Positions 6,447 through 14,769 of a DNA stretch of 64,000 nt are shown here, piece after piece. The first letter of the stretch is position 1. Every line of letters begins with the position of its first letter. The stretch comes from Bifidobacteriaceae bacterium (GTDB taxonomy: Bacteria; Actinomycetota; Actinomycetes; Actinomycetales; WQXJ01): contig JAISSX010000060.1 of assembly GCA_031272885.1 (NCBI GenBank), forward strand, positions 1 to 64,000, read 5' to 3'. The notes under the pieces are model-generated. The model did no database searches. It worked only from the letters and a program-made list of their open reading frames with translations, and was not told the origin of the DNA. The translations under genes and the position numbers were made by a program.

Positions 6447-7589
6447 ATGAGGCTCAAGAAAGGGCTGCGGGCGCTGTGGCGAAGCCAATATGAGGCCCAA
6501 ATTGGCGATGATCCGCGCATCGCCGTCCGGATAGCACTGGAACAACCGGCCGAATACGAGGTCCTGAGAGCCCTGGAGGAAGACCAAACCCTAGCTCGCC
6601 TGCGCCGCATCCTGGCCACCGCCGGCGGCGCCCGCGAACGGGTCGATGAACTGGTCCGGGAACTGCACCGGGCCGGCCTGCTGAGCCCGGGCACCAGGGA
6701 CAGTTCGGCCAAGTTCGACATCGAACCGAATGACCGCGAACGCCTGGTGGCCGAGGCCGAAACCAGGTCGTTGTTGGGCGGCGACGGCTGGGACGAGCCG
6801 GCCATGAGGGCCCGCCAACGGGTCAGCCTGTATGGCCTGGGCCGCACCGGCGCCGCCCTTGCCCTGGCCCTGGCCGCCGCCGGCGTGGGCACCCTGCAAT
6901 TGAGCGACAAGTCGATTGTGCGTACCCGTGACCTGGGCGTGACGTATCTGCCCACCATGTTGGGCCACCCGCGGGAACTGGCCGTGGCCCAGTTGATTGC
7001 CGCCCACGGCTACAACTGCGCCGTGCGCATCCAGGGGCGCTGGAACCGGCCGGACGTGGCCGTGGGGGTGGACTACGAGGTGGTCGACCCAACCCGGGTG
7101 GCCCTGCTGGCCAGCCACGGCATCAGCCACCTGTCGATCGTGGTGGGTGAGATCAGCGCCACCTGCGGCCCCTGGGCCAATGCCAACGGGCAAGGGCCCT
7201 GCCTGCGCTGCCTGACCCTGCAGCGGCGTGATGCCGATGCCGGCTGGACCGGCATCGCCGCCCAACAGCACGCCCGCTCGGTGGTGTCCGGGCGCGGCGA
7301 GGACCCGAACTTGGCGGCCATCACTGCCGCCTTCGCCTTGACCCAAGTACTGTCCGTCCTGGCCGGACGGGAGGTGGCCACCAGCGGCCGGATGGTCACC
7401 TTCAGCCTGCCCAACTACTCCCAGGACTGGTCCGAAGTGGCGCTGCACCCCGAATGCGACCAGCACCAGCGACGCGGCCTGGGCGGCATCGGCGCGCCCG
7501 CCGGGGCTACCGTCACGCGGCTGCCGATGGCGCGTCCCCAGCCGGACATCGAAGAGGACGATGAGGTGTACTGCCGCCGGGTGGCCTGA
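6447..7589 (+). CDS. ThiF / E1-like adenylyltransferase-fold protein
   Basis: 380 residues. The N-terminal third (to about 125) is helical and acidic. A Rossmann start follows (VSLYGLGRTGAALALALAAA), then LQLSDKSIVRTRDLGVTYL and the zinc-type cysteine segment GPCLRCLTLQRRD, and near the end HPECDQHQRR. This is the layout of actinobacterial ThiF-like or TOMM-cyclodehydratase-like proteins often found beside uvrD2. The catalytic Arg/Asp set of true E1 enzymes is only partly recognisable, and no precursor peptide or azoline-forming partner is nearby, so RiPP biosynthesis is not supported. ATG at 6447 lies 13 bases after GGGAAGG. It converges on uvrD2 with 19 bp between the ends. Confidence 0.75.
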   Translation: MRLKKGLRALWRSQYEAQIGDDPRIAVRIALEQPAEYEVLRALEEDQTLARLRRILATAGGARERVDELVRELHRAGLLSPGTRDSSAKFDIEPNDRERLVAEAETRSLLGGDGWDEPAMRARQRVSLYGLGRTGAALALALAAAGVGTLQLSDKSIVRTRDLGVTYLPTMLGHPRELAVAQLIAAHGYNCAVRIQGRWNRPDVAVGVDYEVVDPTRVALLASHGISHLSIVVGEISATCGPWANANGQGPCLRCLTLQRRDADAGWTGIAAQQHARSVVSGRGEDPNLAAITAAFALTQVLSVLAGREVATSGRMVTFSLPNYSQDWSEVALHPECDQHQRRGLGGIGAPAGATVTRLPMARPQPDIEEDDEVYCRRVA

Positions 7590-7608
7590 ACCCCGGGGCG
7601 CTGGGCCC

Positions 7609-9645
7609 TCACCGACCGGCCCGCAGCACCTCCAACACGGCCGCGCCGTACCGGTCCAGCTTGGTGGGCCCGACGCCGGGCACCGTCGCCAGTTGCGCCA
7701 CCGTGGCCGGCACCCTGGTGGCCAACGCCCGCAGGGTCACATCAGTGAAGACGGTATAGGCCGGCAAGCCGGCCCGTCGCGCCACCTCCAACCGCCAGGC
7801 CTTGAGCGCTTCGAAGCGCACCAACTCCGGCCCCGTCAGGTCGATCGCGGCCGGCACGTCCAGGCCGCGGGCCTTCTTGATCGTCTGCGCTGAGGCCGGC
7901 CACAACTGGGTCAAGAAGCGCGACACCTTGCGGTTGCGCGCCCCGCCCGCCGTGCGGGCCAGCGCGTACGACAGTTGCAGGTGTTCCTTGGCCCGGGTAA
8001 TGCCGACATACAACAGCCGGCGCTCTTCTTCCACCTCAAGCGGCCCTTCCGCCAGCGAAATCGGCAACAGGCCGTCCGATAGGCCGGCCAGGAACACCGC
8101 GTCCCATTCCAAGCCCTTGGCCGAATGCAACGAGGCCAAGGTGACCCCCTGGGCGGCCGGCGCGTGGCCGGCCGCCGCCCGCTGTTCGATCAACGCCACC
8201 ACTTCGGCCAACGTCTGGGCCTGGGTGTCCAGCAGCTCGCGGCACAGCGCCTCGAGCGCGTCCAACGACTCCCATCGGTCCCGCACCGCGCCACGCTCGG
8301 TGGGCGCCTGGGCCGACCAGCCGCGCGCGGCCAGCGCCTGGTGCACCAGCTCCAGCGGCGTGGCCTCCGTCACCGCCTTGGCCTCCGCCCGCAGCAGCAC
8401 TATCGCCTCACGCACCTCGCGGCGGGCGAAGAACCGTTCGCCGCCGCGCACGTGGTAGGCGATACCGGCCTCCGCGAAGGCCGTTTCCAACGGCTCCGAC
8501 TGGCCGTTGGTGCGATACAGCACCGCCATCCGTTCCGGCGCCAGGCCGCCGTTGATGAGTTCCGCCGCCCGGGCCACGATGCCGCGGGCCTCCTCCCCGT
8601 CATCGGGAAACACCCGGAACTGGGCGGCCGGCCCGCTGGGACGCTGGGCCACCAACTCAACCCCGGCGGCCCGCCCCTTGGCTTTTCGCAGCACCGAGTT
8701 GGCCAGCGACACCACCTGCGGCGTGGAGCGATAGTCCCGCACCAGCCGCACCGTGGCCGCCTCCGGGTAGCGCCGGCCGAAACCCGTCAAATAGTCCGAG
8801 GTGGCGCCTGCGAACGAATAGATGGTTTGGCTGGGATCACCCACCACGCACAGTTCCCGCCTGTCCCCCAGCCACAGGTCCAGCAGGCGCTGCTGCAGTG
8901 GCGACACGTCTTGGTATTCATCCACCACGAAGTGGCGGTACTGAGCCCGCACCTGGTCCGCCACCCGCGGCTGGTCGATCATCAGACCGGCCATCACCAG
9001 CAGGACATCCTCAAAGTCCATCGACTGGCTTTCCGCCAGGGCCTGTTCATAGACGCCGATCAGCCTTGAGATGGCGATAGGGTCGCAGCCCGCCACCACG
9101 CCCCGGCCGGCCGCCGCCGCCCGGTTCTTGTAGTCATCGGCCGTCCACAGGTGCACCTTGGACCACTCGATCTCCGCCGCTAGGTCACGCACCGCCGCCC
9201 GGTCCACTTCGATGCCCAACCGGGCTGCCGCCTGCGCCACCAGCGGCGCCTTGTGCTCCACCAGCTTCGGCACCGCCCGGCCCATTACCTGCGGCAGAAA
9301 GTAACTCAACTGGCGTAGGGCGGCGGCATGGAAGGTGCGGGCCTGGACGCCCGGGGCACCCAGCGCGCGCAGCCGTTCCCGCATCTCGCCCGCCGCCCGG
9401 GACGTGAACGTAACGGCCAGCACCGCCGATGGCGTGTAGGTGCCGGTGCGCACGCCGTAGGCGATGCGGTGGGTGATGGCGCGGGTTTTGCCGGTGCCCG
9501 CGCCGGCGATGACGCACAGCGGCCCCAACAGGTTGGTGGCCACCTCACGCTGTTCCGGGTCCAGGTCCGCTAGTAACGCTTCCGGGTCTGCGCCGGGGTT
9601 GGGATGTTCTGACACGCTGACCATCTTCTCAGGCACCACTGACAT
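7609..9645 (-). CDS. uvrD2: ATP-dependent DNA helicase UvrD2 (SF1A with HRDC domain)
   Basis: About 678 residues. Superfamily 1 motifs are in order: Q-motif LDPEQREVA, Walker A GAGTGKT (48-54), motif II DEYQD, motif III GDPSQTIYSFAGA, motif V LHSAKGLEWDAVF and motif VI LLYVGITRAKEHL. A C-terminal HRDC domain follows (FTDVTLRALATRVPATVAQL, then VPGVGPTKLDRYG). The enzyme unwinds 3'-tailed DNA in repair. The four-cysteine linker I recall between motor and HRDC in mycobacterial UvrD2 is absent: that stretch contains no cysteine. ATG 9645 is chosen; ATG 9624, preceded by GAGAAG, is the main alternative. The longer open frame would run into the divergent APH gene. Confidence 0.92.
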   Translation of the reverse strand: MSVVPEKMVSVSEHPNPGADPEALLADLDPEQREVATNLLGPLCVIAGAGTGKTRAITHRIAYGVRTGTYTPSAVLAVTFTSRAAGEMRERLRALGAPGVQARTFHAAALRQLSYFLPQVMGRAVPKLVEHKAPLVAQAAARLGIEVDRAAVRDLAAEIEWSKVHLWTADDYKNRAAAAGRGVVAGCDPIAISRLIGVYEQALAESQSMDFEDVLLVMAGLMIDQPRVADQVRAQYRHFVVDEYQDVSPLQQRLLDLWLGDRRELCVVGDPSQTIYSFAGATSDYLTGFGRRYPEAATVRLVRDYRSTPQVVSLANSVLRKAKGRAAGVELVAQRPSGPAAQFRVFPDDGEEARGIVARAAELINGGLAPERMAVLYRTNGQSEPLETAFAEAGIAYHVRGGERFFARREVREAIVLLRAEAKAVTEATPLELVHQALAARGWSAQAPTERGAVRDRWESLDALEALCRELLDTQAQTLAEVVALIEQRAAAGHAPAAQGVTLASLHSAKGLEWDAVFLAGLSDGLLPISLAEGPLEVEEERRLLYVGITRAKEHLQLSYALARTAGGARNRKVSRFLTQLWPASAQTIKKARGLDVPAAIDLTGPELVRFEALKAWRLEVARRAGLPAYTVFTDVTLRALATRVPATVAQLATVPGVGPTKLDRYGAAVLEVLRAGR

Positions 9646-9649
9646 TCCT

Positions 9650-9665
9650 ACCGTACGGTGTAATC
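9650..9665. promoter_or_regulatory. symmetric divergent promoter: one palindrome, two -10 hexamers
   Basis: ACCGTACGGT (9650-9659) is a perfect palindrome. Read on +, TACGGT (9654-9659) is six bases before the GTG of the APH gene. Read on -, the same hexamer (9655-9650) is four bases before the ATG of uvrD2. The two promoters overlap, so the genes should compete for polymerase or share a repressor. Confidence 0.5.
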
Positions 9666-11414
9666 GTGGCAAGTTCTCGGACCAACCCGTTTGCGCTGGC
9701 AGCCCTGGCCACTGCAGCGATCCCGGGGTTGGATATCGTTGGCGTCCGTCTGGAACACGAGGGGGCCGACTATGCGTTCGCACACGCCAAGGACGCCACC
9801 GGACGTACCTGGGTGATCCGCATTCCCCGGCACCCGGCCGCCGGCGCCGGCCAAGAGGCCGAGGTTTCGCTGCTCAAAGCCCTGATCAACGCCTCCGCCG
9901 GGGGCGGCCTACCGTTCGAGGTGCCGCGGCCGCGTGGCTTCGCCGCGATGGACGGCGGCGGCCGGGCCATGGTCTATTCCCAACTGCCGGGCGTACCGCT
10001 GGTGATGGAACTGTTGGAGCCCGGGCCGGGTTTGGCGGCCTCGCTGGGCCGCGCCATCGCCTCCCTGCACCTGTTGCCAACCGCCCTAGTGGCCGAAGCC
10101 GGGTTGCCGGTCTACACCCCCACCCAGTACCGCGCCCGCCTGACCGGCGAGGTGGAGGAGGCCGCCCGCACCGGCTACGTGCCGCAGCGGCTGTTGGACC
10201 GCTGGAAGATACGGCTGGATGACGATTCGCTGTGGGTGTTCGAGCCGGTCTTGATCCACGGCGACATGGCGCCGGAACACCTGCTTGAACATTCAGGCCG
10301 GATCAGCGCCGTGATGGACTTCGCCGGCGTCCAAGTGTCGGACCCAGCGGAGGACTTGGCGCCGCTGCTGGCGGCAGCCTCCGAAGAGGCCGCCGAATCA
10401 ATCATGGACGCCTACTACCGGCGCCGCGAGACGCTGGATGATCCCCACCTGGAGGACCGGGCCGGCTTCCTGGCCGAGGTGGCGATTGTTCGCTGGCTGC
10501 TGCACGGCGTGCGGCACGAAGACCAGGCCATCATCGATGACGCCCGGCAGATGTTGGCCGATCTTGAGGAGACGGTCGAAACCGAGGAGCGCGAGCTGGC
10601 CCGCCTGGCGGCCCTCGAAGCGGCGGCCGAGGCCGAGGCCCGCGAGCGGATCGAGGCGGCCCAGCGGGCTTCCGAGGCGGCCGCCCGGGAGCATCAGCGC
10701 ACCACCGGTTCCTTGCCCGCGGTGTCCGATGGCGACCCTTCGGTGGAGGGGGAAGCGACGCCTTCCCGCGGCCAGGGTGTCGCGGCTGACGCAGCCACCC
10801 AGGTGATCAGTCTGGACGGCCCAGAACGGCGCTCGGTCGCGGCCGAGGGCATCGACCTGTGGGGCAGCGGTGCCGGTCGCGGCCGTCCCACCTGGGACGA
10901 TGCCGTCAGGGCCTTGGCGGCCGAAGCCGGCGAGGAACCCGATGGCGAAACCACCGCCCAGCATCCGGTGTGGACTGCGGCCGAGCCGGCCGAGCCGGCG
11001 GAGCCCGCAGAGCCAGCAGAGGCGGCCGAGCCAGCAGAGGCGGCCGAGGCGGCCGAGGCGGCCGGGGAACCAGCGCTGACCGAACCGCCGTCGGCCGCCG
11101 AGCTTTCGGCCGCCGCCATGCCACCGCCAGGCCTCGATGCCGCCGCCCCGTCACTTGACTTCGGGGCCCCGGTGACGCCGGCCGAGCCCGATTGGCCGGT
11201 GGCGGAGCCGGAGCCGGCCGAGGCCGTGACAGAGGTGACTTCGTTCGAAGCGCTGGTGGCGCTGGAAGAACCAGACGTGGTGCCGCCTGACACGGCCACC
11301 CCGCCTGAGGGCGAGGCGGCCGTGCCGGATGCCGGTCCGTTGACGGAAGACCTGCCGGACTTCCTGCGGGACGAGGCCGAGGCGCCCGACTTGGAACAGC
11401 CCAAGCGTCCTTGA
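9666..11414 (+). CDS. APH/macrolide-phosphotransferase-like kinase with long Ala/Glu/Pro tail
   Basis: 582 residues. Residues 1-310 have the aminoglycoside/macrolide phosphotransferase fold: VIRIPRH nucleotide-lobe strand, catalytic loop LIHGDMAPEHLL (HGD at 198-200) and metal-binding VMDFAG (Asp218). From about 310 the protein is a coiled Ala/Glu segment and then low-complexity acidic sequence with AEP/AEA repeats (bases 10981-11070) and no known domain. A kinase of this kind beside uvrD2 and adnB is, from memory, common in actinobacteria, and the annotation macrolide 2'-phosphotransferase is usually by homology only; resistance is not implied. GTG 9666 is leaderless by the TACGGT-N6 rule. 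Confidence 0.8.
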   Translation: MASSRTNPFALAALATAAIPGLDIVGVRLEHEGADYAFAHAKDATGRTWVIRIPRHPAAGAGQEAEVSLLKALINASAGGGLPFEVPRPRGFAAMDGGGRAMVYSQLPGVPLVMELLEPGPGLAASLGRAIASLHLLPTALVAEAGLPVYTPTQYRARLTGEVEEAARTGYVPQRLLDRWKIRLDDDSLWVFEPVLIHGDMAPEHLLEHSGRISAVMDFAGVQVSDPAEDLAPLLAAASEEAAESIMDAYYRRRETLDDPHLEDRAGFLAEVAIVRWLLHGVRHEDQAIIDDARQMLADLEETVETEERELARLAALEAAAEAEARERIEAAQRASEAAAREHQRTTGSLPAVSDGDPSVEGEATPSRGQGVAADAATQVISLDGPERRSVAAEGIDLWGSGAGRGRPTWDDAVRALAAEAGEEPDGETTAQHPVWTAAEPAEPAEPAEPAEAAEPAEAAEAAEAAGEPALTEPPSAAELSAAAMPPPGLDAAAPSLDFGAPVTPAEPDWPVAEPEPAEAVTEVTSFEALVALEEPDVVPPDTATPPEGEAAVPDAGPLTEDLPDFLRDEAEAPDLEQPKRP

Positions 11415-11424
11415 CCAGAGCAGT

Positions 11425-14400
11425 TCAGCCGGCTTGGCCGGTCAGTTCTTCTAGCCTGGCGGCCAACTCCGCCAAATAGCCCTGGCCTCCTGCCCGCGCA
11501 GCAGTCACCTCGACCGACAGGTTCTGCGGCACGTAGTGGACGTAGCCCAAGACCTGGCCCGGTTCCAACCCCAGCCGCTGGGCCAAGGCCACCTGGTACA
11601 ACCGCACCTGGGCGGCATGCTGGGGCCGGGCCGAGCCATCGGCCGCGGCCTGACCGGTCTTCCAGTCCACCACCATGTACTGGCCGGCGGCGCGATCGTA
11701 GAACACGGCATCGGCCCTGGCCACCGCCGTGACGCCACCCACCTGGAAGACCATGGCGGCCTCGGCATCAACCAAATCCAACCCGGTACCGACCCAGCGC
11801 GAGGCAATGAAGGCCGCCATCAGGCGGTCCACCTGCGCCACCACTTCGGCCTCGTCCTGCGGTGGCAGGCCCCAGTCATCGGCGCCCTCCAGCGTGGGCT
11901 GCTCGCCCACCGAACCGTGAACGGCCCGCAGGTGGGCCTCGGCCCGCTGGTGGAACAGCAGGCCTACCTGGGTGGCCACCGTGGGGGCGGCCGGCACCGG
12001 CCGGCGCCAACCCAGCGCCGCCGCATTTGGGTCCGCCAGGAGGGCGGCCAGGCCGGTGGCACCCAGGCTGGGCGGCAGCCGCACGGTGGCGGTCTGGGCG
12101 GCCTCTTGGCGTTCCCGCAGCAGATCAGCCGCCTGGGCGGCCAGGGGATCGCCTAGGCCATCCAGGTAGGCGATGGCCTGGCTGACGCCACGCAAGGGTG
12201 GCAACTGGCCCAGTTGGTGCTTCACCTGGTCCGCCGCCGCCAGCACCGCCTGCGCCCGGTCACCCAATGGATGGTCTAGGGGCCAGGCGGCCGAATCACC
12301 TGCCGTGGTTAGCGCCCCCTCTTCGCCGTCTTCCCGGGCGTCGGCCCAATCTCCCCTTGGTTGGTCTTCGATCACCTCTGGCTGAGGCGCCCAGGTGGCA
12401 TCAGACACCAGGCCCGCCCGCAACAGCTCTTCCAGGAAGATGGAAGGCTGTTGTACCGTCTTACGCCCCTCCACCCGCCACGAACCGCTGAGGTAGAGGC
12501 GCGAGCGGGCGCGGGTCAGGGCCACATAGGCTACCCGCCTTTCCTCGGCCAGGGCATGCCGGCCGGCTTCCTGCAGGTAGTCCTGGTAGGCCTCGTCGAG
12601 TTGGACGACATCGGCTGCCGCGGCGTGGGCGAACCGCGGTAGGTCGCGGACGTCGCGCCGCAACTCCCACGGCAGGCCGCCGGTGCCACCGGAACGCGGC
12701 GAATCGCTGAGCCAGCCTCTGGCGTAGAACCGGCCCTCCTTGTCGGTGTGGGTGGAAGGGAATTTCTCGGCCACCAGGCCCGGCACCACCACCACATCCC
12801 ACTCCAAGCCCTTGGCGGCGTGCACAGTCATCACCTGTATGGCCTCTTCGGACACTGCAACCAGGCCGGGCTCCAGGCCGCGGCCACGGTCCTGTTCGTG
12901 CTGCAGCCAGTCCAGGAAGCCGGCCAGGCCGCCGGCGCCCGTCATCTGACGCTGGAAACCGTGGGCCTCGAGCACAAGCTGGTGCAGGTGGGTGCGCCCG
13001 GCCGGGCCGTAGCGGGCCATCAGGTCGATGTCTAGGCCCAGGGCCCGTTCCGCCGCCTGTACCAGTTCGGGCGGCGCCAGGCGGGCGGACAGGTCTCTGA
13101 CCTGTGCGATCGCCCTGGCCAAGCGCTGCAGGCGCTGGGTGCCGGCCTCGCTCAGACCGGTCACCTTGGCCTGGCCGGACGCCACTGCGGCCAAGGCTTC
13201 CAGGACGCCGGGCGTCATGACGGCCTCGGGCACGGTGATGCCCTTGGTGTCCTTGGTGTCCTTAGTGTCCTTGATGTCCGGGGCCAGGCGCTTGGCCAGG
13301 CGCCCCAAGGCGTCCAAGTCCCGTGCCCCCAGGTTGTAACGCGGCGCGGTGGCCAGCCGCATGAAGGCGTCGCCCCTGGAGGGGTCTTGGGCACAGCGCA
13401 GCAATGCCACCACGTCTTGGACCTCTGGAATGGACAGCAGCCCGCCCATGCCCACCAGTTGGTGCGGCAGGCCGGCCTGCAACAGGGCCTGGGCAATCAG
13501 CCCGAACTGCCCCTGCGTGCGGCACAGTACGGCCGCCGTGCGGTGGCGTGACCCCACCGGCGGGGCGTCGTGCCACTCACGTTGCAGGTATTCGGCCACG
13601 GCCGTGGCCTCGGCTTGATCCGTGGCGTGGAAACCGGCCTCCACCAGGCCAGGCCCGGCCCCCGGCCGGGCCTGCAACAGGGGCAGGTCGATGGCGCTGA
13701 CCGCCCGCAGCGGCTGGGCTACCCGGTTGGCCACATCCAGAATTGACTGGTCATTGCGCCAGGCTGTGGACAGGGTCAAGGGTTGGCCGGCCGCCCCGAA
13801 TGCCTCACCGAAGCGGGCCAGTGTGGCGGCCTGCGCCCCGCGCCAGCCATAGATCGACTGGTGTGGGTCACCCACCGCCATCACCGGATGGCCGCCAAAC
13901 AGGGTGGACAGCAGTTCCACCTGGCTGCCCGAGGTGTCTTGGTATTCGTCCAGCAGCACCACCCGGTACCGTTCGCGTTCCACCTGCCCGATGACGGGGA
14001 ACTCCCCTACCAGCCGGGCCGCCAACGCCACCTGGTCGGCAAAGTCCATCTGACCGCGCTGCCGCTTCAGGTCGGCATAACGCCGCACCAGGTCCATCAC
14101 CGCCTGGCGCTTGGTCAGCGACTCGATAGCCTTCTTGATGTCCGGCGGTACGGCCCTCTTTTCTTTGCCTGTGGCCGGGTTGGTGCCAGGCCCCTTGTTG
14201 CTCAAGTCTTCGATGATGGCGGCCAGCGACAGATCAGCTACCGCCGGGTCGATGCCGTTGTCGACGCACTGGTCCGACAGGGTCAGCACCAGCCCCGCTA
14301 GCGTGGCCGGCGCCACGCCTGGCAATGGTTGGGCCTCCCAGCCCTCTACCACCTCCATGGCCAACTGCCAGCGGGTACCCTCGCTCAAGACCTCGGCCTC

Positions 14401-14769
14401 AGGGTCATAGCCCAGCCGCAGGGCGTGGTCACGCACTATCCCCACGGCGTACGAGTTGTAGGTGGCCACGGCTGGCTGGCCCGTGTCCGGCAGGTCGAGG
14501 CGGCCCAACATGGAACGAATCCTGGCCGCCAGTTCGCCCGCCGCCTTGCGGGTGAAGGTGAGGCCCAGCACTGTGCCGCCCTCCACCAGGCCATTGGCCA
14601 CCAGGTAGGCCACCCGGAAGGCCATGGTTTGGGTCTTGCCGGAGCCGGCTCCAGCCGCTACCAGGGTGGGGGCCAGAGGCGCGTCGATAACGGCGGCCTG
14701 TTCTGCCGTCGGTTGGTGCTCACCCAGGTGTTTGGCCAAGTCTTGCGGTGTCCATTGGGGTTTGCTCAT
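11425..14769 (-). CDS. adnB: AdnB-type subunit of the AdnAB helicase-nuclease
   Basis: 1,114 residues. UvrD-type motor: Walker A AGAGSGKTQTMAF, DEYQDTSGSQVELL, GDPHQSIYGWRGAQ, VHAAKGLEWDVVVVPGL and RRVAYVALTRARSRLY. The C-terminal RecB-like PD-(D/E)XK nuclease shows AVARADAVFYDRAAGQYMVV and then the DWKTG motif. In mycobacteria AdnA-AdnB resects double-strand ends, with AdnB the main motor. ATG 14769 overlaps the adnA stop by four bases (ATGA), so the pair is coupled; the longer open frame inside adnA is discarded. Oddity: four in-frame 9-bp repeats (13244-13279) encode KDTKDTKDTK in a linker. Confidence 0.92.
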   Translation of the reverse strand: MSKPQWTPQDLAKHLGEHQPTAEQAAVIDAPLAPTLVAAGAGSGKTQTMAFRVAYLVANGLVEGGTVLGLTFTRKAAGELAARIRSMLGRLDLPDTGQPAVATYNSYAVGIVRDHALRLGYDPEAEVLSEGTRWQLAMEVVEGWEAQPLPGVAPATLAGLVLTLSDQCVDNGIDPAVADLSLAAIIEDLSNKGPGTNPATGKEKRAVPPDIKKAIESLTKRQAVMDLVRRYADLKRQRGQMDFADQVALAARLVGEFPVIGQVERERYRVVLLDEYQDTSGSQVELLSTLFGGHPVMAVGDPHQSIYGWRGAQAATLARFGEAFGAAGQPLTLSTAWRNDQSILDVANRVAQPLRAVSAIDLPLLQARPGAGPGLVEAGFHATDQAEATAVAEYLQREWHDAPPVGSRHRTAAVLCRTQGQFGLIAQALLQAGLPHQLVGMGGLLSIPEVQDVVALLRCAQDPSRGDAFMRLATAPRYNLGARDLDALGRLAKRLAPDIKDTKDTKDTKGITVPEAVMTPGVLEALAAVASGQAKVTGLSEAGTQRLQRLARAIAQVRDLSARLAPPELVQAAERALGLDIDLMARYGPAGRTHLHQLVLEAHGFQRQMTGAGGLAGFLDWLQHEQDRGRGLEPGLVAVSEEAIQVMTVHAAKGLEWDVVVVPGLVAEKFPSTHTDKEGRFYARGWLSDSPRSGGTGGLPWELRRDVRDLPRFAHAAAADVVQLDEAYQDYLQEAGRHALAEERRVAYVALTRARSRLYLSGSWRVEGRKTVQQPSIFLEELLRAGLVSDATWAPQPEVIEDQPRGDWADAREDGEEGALTTAGDSAAWPLDHPLGDRAQAVLAAADQVKHQLGQLPPLRGVSQAIAYLDGLGDPLAAQAADLLRERQEAAQTATVRLPPSLGATGLAALLADPNAAALGWRRPVPAAPTVATQVGLLFHQRAEAHLRAVHGSVGEQPTLEGADDWGLPPQDEAEVVAQVDRLMAAFIASRWVGTGLDLVDAEAAMVFQVGGVTAVARADAVFYDRAAGQYMVVDWKTGQAAADGSARPQHAAQVRLYQVALAQRLGLEPGQVLGYVHYVPQNLSVEVTAARAGGQGYLAELAARLEELTGQAG
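13244..13279 (-). repeat. 9-bp in-frame microsatellite inside adnB
   Basis: Four consecutive units near TTGGTGTCC (the last two with one change each) encode Asp-Thr/Ile-Lys repeats. Changes in copy number would keep the frame. Confidence 0.8.

Noticed and set aside
6447-7589. A thiazole/oxazole-modified peptide cluster centred on the ThiF-like gene
   Set aside because: No precursor peptide, YcaO protein or dehydrogenase is nearby, and the gene sits in a conserved repair neighbourhood.
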